Assembly: GCA_023453335.1 (NCBI GenBank)
Contig: JAEXTU010000261.1
Coordinates: forward strand, 1-9,603
Length of the DNA stretch: 9,603 nt
Source: Pseudomonadota bacterium
Lineage (GTDB): Bacteria; Desulfobacterota; Desulfovibrionia; Desulfovibrionales; Desulfovibrionaceae
Direction: 5' to 3'
The translations under genes were made by a program, and so were the position numbers. Shown in pieces: positions 7,278-9,603 of this stretch; position 1 is the first letter of the stretch; each line of letters begins with the position of its first letter. A model generated the notes under the pieces. The model did no database searches, was not told the origin of the DNA, and saw only the letters and a program-made list of their open reading frames with translations.

Positions 7278-7352
7278 CGGAGACTCACGGCAAAGGCGGC
7301 GGACGCGGCGTCCGGAGCGGCGGTTAGAGGTGCCAGGGAACGTGCGTCTGGA

Positions 7353-7381
7353 AATCTATGCCCTTTTCCGGCCAGGGTAAA
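7353..7381 (-). promoter_or_regulatory. Candidate sigma-70 promoter for the MFS gene
   Basis: On the minus strand, TTTACC (7381-7376) and TAGATT (7358-7353) are separated by exactly 17 bp. Each matches four of six consensus bases. The predicted transcript would begin near 7346, leaving a leader of about 70 nt before ATG 7277. Confidence 0.35.
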
Positions 7382-7401
7382 GTGCATGGCCCGCAATGAA
7401 G

Positions 7402-7431
7402 CAGGGGGCCGGACCTGCGTCCGACCCCCTG
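7402..7431. terminator. Strong hairpin downstream of tRNA-fMet, possible terminator
   Basis: A GGGGG-C-CGGAC arm pairs with GTCCG-A-CCCCC around a CTGC loop (7415-7418). There is one C/A mismatch, and A-T and C-G pairs extend the base, for 12 pairs. It begins 10 nt past the tRNA 3' end. The T-rich flank (TTGTTCTTTT, 7432-7441) is on the plus-strand side. On the minus strand, the direction of the tRNA, the hairpin is preceded by an A-rich stretch and followed by only a few Ts, so termination of the tRNA transcript may be partial. Confidence 0.5.
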
Positions 7432-7440
7432 TTGTTCTTT

Positions 7441-7517
7441 TGGTAGCGGGGCTAGGATTTGAACCTAGGACCTTCGGGTTATGAGCCCGACGAGCTGCCG
7501 TGCTGCTCCACCCCGCA
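7441..7517 (-). tRNA. Initiator tRNA-fMet, anticodon CAT
   Basis: A full 77-nt cloverleaf with encoded CCA (7443-7441). D stem GAGC/GCTC; anticodon stem TCGGG/CCCGA with loop CTCATAA (anticodon at 7483-7481); T stem CTAGG/CCTAG with loop TTCAAAT. Initiator identity is supported by three consecutive G-C pairs next to the anticodon loop, by an A11-T24 pair in the D stem, and by a mismatch at 1-72. Here the mismatch is T1/T72, where the common bacterial pair is C1/A72. The gene stands alone, with its own promoter just upstream. Confidence 0.97.
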
Positions 7518-7533
7518 ACGCTGTGAAGGGGGG

Positions 7534-7562
7534 TATGTACGCACCGGGAGGGGGGTTGTCAA
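7534..7562 (-). promoter_or_regulatory. Promoter of the tRNA-fMet gene
   Basis: On the minus strand a perfect -35 TTGACA (7562-7557) is followed after 17 bp by TACATA (7539-7534). Transcription would begin near 7527, about 10 nt before the mature tRNA 5' end. The -10 is weak, but position and spacing fit well. Confidence 0.6.
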
Positions 7563-7567
7563 CCCCC
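7551..7567. repeat. Perfect 17-bp palindrome over the tRNA -35 element
   Basis: GGGGGTTG, a central T, then CAACCCCC: a perfect inverted repeat with 8-bp arms that covers the TTGACA box of the tRNA promoter. It could be an operator, or a chance result of the G and C runs. No regulator can be named. Confidence 0.5.
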
Positions 7568-7606
7568 GTTGCCATCATTTCCGAAATCCCGTATCCAGGC
7601 CCCGTC

Positions 7607-8335
7607 ATGACGCCCATCCGCTCCCTCACCCTGGTGATCCCGGTCTACAATGAAGAGGAAAACCTCGACATCCTGACCGACGAGATCCTGGCCGCGCTGA
7701 CCCCCACCGGCCGCGACTTCGACATCCTCTACGTGGACGACGGCTCCTCGGACGGCTCCCTGGCCGTGCTGCGCCGCCTGGCCAGCCGCGAGCCCCGGGT
7801 CCATTACCTCGCCTTTGCCGCCAACCGCGGCCAGTCCGCGGCCTTCGGCGCGGGGTTCGCCGAGGCGAGGGGCGAGTTCGTGGCCACCCTGGACGCGGAT
7901 TTGCAGAACGATCCCGGGGACCTGCCGGCCATGCTCGCCCTGGCCGAGCGGGAGGACGCGGACATGGTCATCGGCTGGCGGCACCAGCGCCAGGACACCG
8001 CCTGGAAGAAGTTCGGCTCCCGCCTGGGCAACTGGGTGCGCAACGGCCTGACCCGGGAAACCGTGCACGACACCGGCTGCTCGCTCAAGCTCATGCGCAC
8101 CGCCACCGCCCGTAGCCTGCCCATGGCCTTCAAGGGCATGCACCGCTTCCTGCCCACCCTCATGAAGCTGCACGGCGCCAGGGTTATGGAGGTCAAGGTC
8201 AACCACCGCCCCCGCCGCTTCGGGGTCTCCAAGTACGGGAATTTCCGCCGCGCCTGGGAAGGCTTCCAGGACCTGCTGGTGGTGCGCTGGATGCAGAACC
8301 GGCACCGGCCCCACCAGGTCAAGGAACGCGGCTAG
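7607..8335 (+). CDS. Family 2 glycosyltransferase, polyprenyl-phosphate (DPM1/ArnC-like)
   Basis: A 242-residue GT-A glycosyltransferase that probably moves a sugar from a nucleotide donor to a polyprenyl phosphate at the inner face of the membrane. Visible in order: 'LVIPVYNEEENL' (9-20), 'VDDGSSDGS' (43-51), 'NRGQSAAFGAGFAEARGEF' (73-91), the metal-binding DAD at 96-98 in 'LDADLQNDP', 'HDTGCSLK' (154-161) and 'VNHRPRRFGVSKYG' (198-211). There are no C-terminal membrane helices, unlike ArnC or GtrB. ATG 7607 is used because the frame upstream runs into the tRNA gene; its ribosome site is weak (an AGG 7 nt away). A weak TTGCCA-17-TATCCA pair at 7569-7597 would give an almost leaderless transcript. 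It is first in a cluster with a LAB_N-like and a TVP38-like gene, suggesting lipid A or envelope glycan modification. Donor and acceptor are unknown. Confidence 0.9.
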   Translation: MTPIRSLTLVIPVYNEEENLDILTDEILAALTPTGRDFDILYVDDGSSDGSLAVLRRLASREPRVHYLAFAANRGQSAAFGAGFAEARGEFVATLDADLQNDPGDLPAMLALAEREDADMVIGWRHQRQDTAWKKFGSRLGNWVRNGLTRETVHDTGCSLKLMRTATARSLPMAFKGMHRFLPTLMKLHGARVMEVKVNHRPRRFGVSKYGNFRRAWEGFQDLLVVRWMQNRHRPHQVKERG

Positions 8336-8354
8336 CGTCCCGCCGGGTCGCCCC

Positions 8355-8609
8355 ATGCGCATTCTGGCCGAAACCTGGCTCCCCCTGCTGGCCCTGGCCG
8401 GCCAGCTCCCCTTCTTTCTCCTGCGCCTGCGGGAGGCCTCACCCCGCGCCGAGGTGTTGGCCTTCCGCGCGGCCCTGGCCGGGGCCGGCCTGGGCCTCAT
8501 CCTGGCCCTGCGCGATGCGGACGTGACCCTGCTCATCGGGCAGCTGGCGGCCCTGTGCGTGCTCGTCCGCCTGCGCCGGGCCAACCGCGCCGGGAGCGCC
8601 GGGAGCTAG
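8355..8609 (+). CDS. Small LAB_N-like membrane protein (lipid A biosynthesis N-terminal domain)
   Basis: An 84-residue protein with hydrophobic segments at about 6-24, 37-52 and 57-71. The pattern 'GQLPFFLLRLREASPRAEV' and then 'LALRDADVTLLIGQLAALCVLVRLRRAN' resembles the small LAB_N domain (G-Q-x2-FF-x2-R, later GQ and a final R-N). In other bacteria such stand-alone proteins sit between GT2 and ArnT-type genes. The match is weaker than usual: the QW and FW positions of the family are not conserved. ATG 8355 lies 19 bp after the glycosyltransferase stop; the ribosome site is poor, so translation may be coupled. The role is probably helping membrane-lipid glycosylation, by inference from context. 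Confidence 0.7.
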   Translation: MRILAETWLPLLALAGQLPFFLLRLREASPRAEVLAFRAALAGAGLGLILALRDADVTLLIGQLAALCVLVRLRRANRAGSAGS

Positions 8610-8611
8610 CC

Positions 8612-9307
8612 ATGGAGCGTCGCCACCTGCGCGCCCTGCTCAAGGGCCTGGCCTTCATCGCCGGGTTCGCGGTGCTGGGCCTGGCCGCCCGGCAGCTGGG
8701 CCTGGAGCACATCCTGGACGAGCACTGGATCGACAGCGAGGTGCGCGGGCACGGCCTGCACGGGGTGGCCCTGTTCACCGGCCTGGGCGCGCTCATCATG
8801 GGCCTGGGCCTTCCCCGCCAGTTCGTGTGCTTCCTGGGCGGCTACGCCTTCGGGTTCTGGAACGGGACCGGCCTGTCGCTGGCGGCCTCGGCCGCGGGCT
8901 GCGTCCTGGCCTTCGCCTACGCCCGGTTCCTGGGCCGCGGCCACCTGGCCGGGCGGCTGGGCCGGCGGGTGCGCCGCGCGGACGAGGCTTTCAGCGCCGC
9001 GCCTTTCACCATGACCATGGTCATCCGCTTCCTGCCGGTGGGCTCCAACCTGCTCACCAACCTGCTGGCCGGCCTGTCCTCGGCCCCCATGTGGCCCTTC
9101 GTGGCCGGCTCCACCGTGGGCTACGTGCCGCAGACCGTGATCTTCGCGCTGCTGGGCAGCGGCTTCCAGGTGGACCCCACCTGGCGCATCGGCCTGTCCA
9201 TCCTTCTCTTCCTGCTCTCCACCTGGGTGGGCGTGGCCCTGTACCGCCGGCACAAGAAGGCCGCGGATCTGGCCGCGGCCACGGAGAACGGAGAGGAGAA
9301 CGCCTAG
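8612..9307 (+). CDS. TVP38/TMEM64 (DedA-like, SNARE-associated) membrane protein
   Basis: A 231-residue integral membrane protein. ATG 8612 has GGGAG 6 nt upstream, placed inside the end of the preceding gene, and begins 3 nt after that gene's stop codon. Hydrophobic segments lie at about 11-27, 51-67, 71-104, 161-183 and 192-210. The family signature is visible: 'FLGGYAFGFWNG' (74-85) and 'RFLPVGSNLLTNLLAGLSS' (139-157), followed by 'GSTVGYVPQTVIFALLGSG'. Related DedA-superfamily proteins are implicated in lipid flipping, including recycling of undecaprenyl phosphate, and in membrane homeostasis. That role fits beside a polyprenyl-phosphate glycosyltransferase and a PAP2 phosphatase, but a specific function is not shown. 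The stop TAG overlaps the stop of the convergent gene. Confidence 0.88.
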   Translation: MERRHLRALLKGLAFIAGFAVLGLAARQLGLEHILDEHWIDSEVRGHGLHGVALFTGLGALIMGLGLPRQFVCFLGGYAFGFWNGTGLSLAASAAGCVLAFAYARFLGRGHLAGRLGRRVRRADEAFSAAPFTMTMVIRFLPVGSNLLTNLLAGLSSAPMWPFVAGSTVGYVPQTVIFALLGSGFQVDPTWRIGLSILLFLLSTWVGVALYRRHKKAADLAAATENGEENA

Positions 9308-9603
9308 CCCGGCGCTCGATCGAGTTTAAGTCGTCGCGCCAGCGCGAGCCAGACCGCCCCGGCCACCGCCAGCCCCAGCAGCCAGCCCATGATCACGTCG
9401 CTGGGGTAGTGCTTGCCCAGGTAGACCCGGGACAGGCCCACCAGGGCCGGGAACAGCCACACCCAGCGCCGGCCCCGCAGCCCGGCCAGGAGCAGGAAGG
9501 CCACCCCGGCCGCGGCCGCGCTGTTGGCCGCGTGGGCGGACACGTAGGAGCTGCCCGGTTCCGGGGCCGGGGCGAAGTCCGGGGGCCGCACATGCCAGGC
9601 CCC
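9304..9603 (-). CDS. PAP2-family lipid/undecaprenyl phosphatase (5' end cut by window)
   Basis: C-terminal part of a membrane phosphatase of the PAP2 superfamily. The visible 99 residues contain all three phosphatase motifs: the end of motif 1 ('HVRPPD', the RP of K-x6-RP) at the window edge, motif 2 'SSYVSAHAANS' (SAH in place of the common SGH) and motif 3 'SRVYLGKHYPSD' (S-R...H...D). Hydrophobic helices follow motif 2 and motif 3. The start codon lies beyond 9603; the GTG at 9591 falls within motif 1 and cannot be the true start. Likely substrates are undecaprenyl diphosphate, phosphatidate or lipid A phosphate, which fits the neighbouring envelope genes, although it is transcribed towards them. 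Confidence 0.9.
   Translation of the reverse strand, partial: GAWHVRPPDFAPAPEPGSSYVSAHAANSAAAAGVAFLLLAGLRGRRWVWLFPALVGLSRVYLGKHYPSDVIMGWLLGLAVAGAVWLALARRLKLDRAPG

Noticed and set aside
5841..7484. 547-residue plus-strand open frame
   Set aside because: Gln/Gly/His-rich antisense shadow of the MFS gene that also runs into the tRNA gene.
7441..7517. tRNA as an integration site with a mobile element
   Set aside because: No integrase, no duplicated tRNA end and no direct repeats were seen around it.
7481..7606. Upstream extension of the glycosyltransferase to 7481
   Set aside because: It would overlap the tRNA-fMet gene and adds no family sequence; ATG 7607 begins right before the first GT2 strand.
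7559..8584. 341-residue minus-strand open frame
   Set aside because: Antisense to the glycosyltransferase, which has full GT2 motifs.
1..9603. CRISPR array or insertion sequence
   Set aside because: No regularly spaced repeats, no transposase and no terminal inverted repeats were seen.

Overview
This is a high-GC bacterial window with short intergenic gaps. Its gene content (GlpA and GlpB, a soluble HdrD/TmcB/HmcF-type iron-sulfur protein, a lone initiator tRNA, a PhnD-like binding protein) suggests an anaerobic deltaproteobacterium, probably close to the Desulfovibrio group. The taxonomic call is inference from gene types and composition only.

Layout. Positions 1-3817 (minus strand) carry glpA (3817..2246) and glpB (2249..963), overlapping by 4 bp, then a phosphonate/phosphite-type binding protein whose 3' end runs off the window (875..1). 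Divergent from glpA, across a 138-bp AT-rich gap, lies an Fe-S protein (3956..5236, plus) with two [4Fe-4S] ferredoxin motifs and two CCG-type regions. Its frame is interrupted by one in-frame TGA at 4670-4672. That codon sits where relatives have the cysteine of an 'ECGH' motif, and a compact GC-rich hairpin with a G-starting apical loop follows 15 nt later. I read this as a selenoprotein, a 426-residue product with Sec at residue 239, and not as a broken gene. It is the most interesting item in the window.

Convergent with it is a small Tat-exported molybdopterin oxidoreductase (6004..5240, minus), preceded by an MFS transporter (7277..6066, minus). A tRNA-fMet(CAT) gene (7517..7441, minus) follows, with its own promoter and a downstream hairpin. 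The right end holds a plus-strand cluster: GT2 glycosyltransferase (7607..8335), a small LAB_N-like membrane protein (8355..8609) and a TVP38/DedA-like membrane protein (8612..9307). It meets a convergent, partial PAP2 phosphatase (9603..9304, minus) at a shared CTAG.

How the genes may work together. GlpAB would oxidise glycerol-3-phosphate to dihydroxyacetone phosphate. The divergent Fe-S/CCG protein is a natural candidate for carrying the electrons away, in the role GlpC plays in E. coli, but with a selenocysteine in one CCG region. The right-hand cluster looks like envelope lipid work: polyprenyl-phosphate glycosylation, lipid A-related modification and lipid phosphate removal. No stretch longer than 300 bases lacks a gene.
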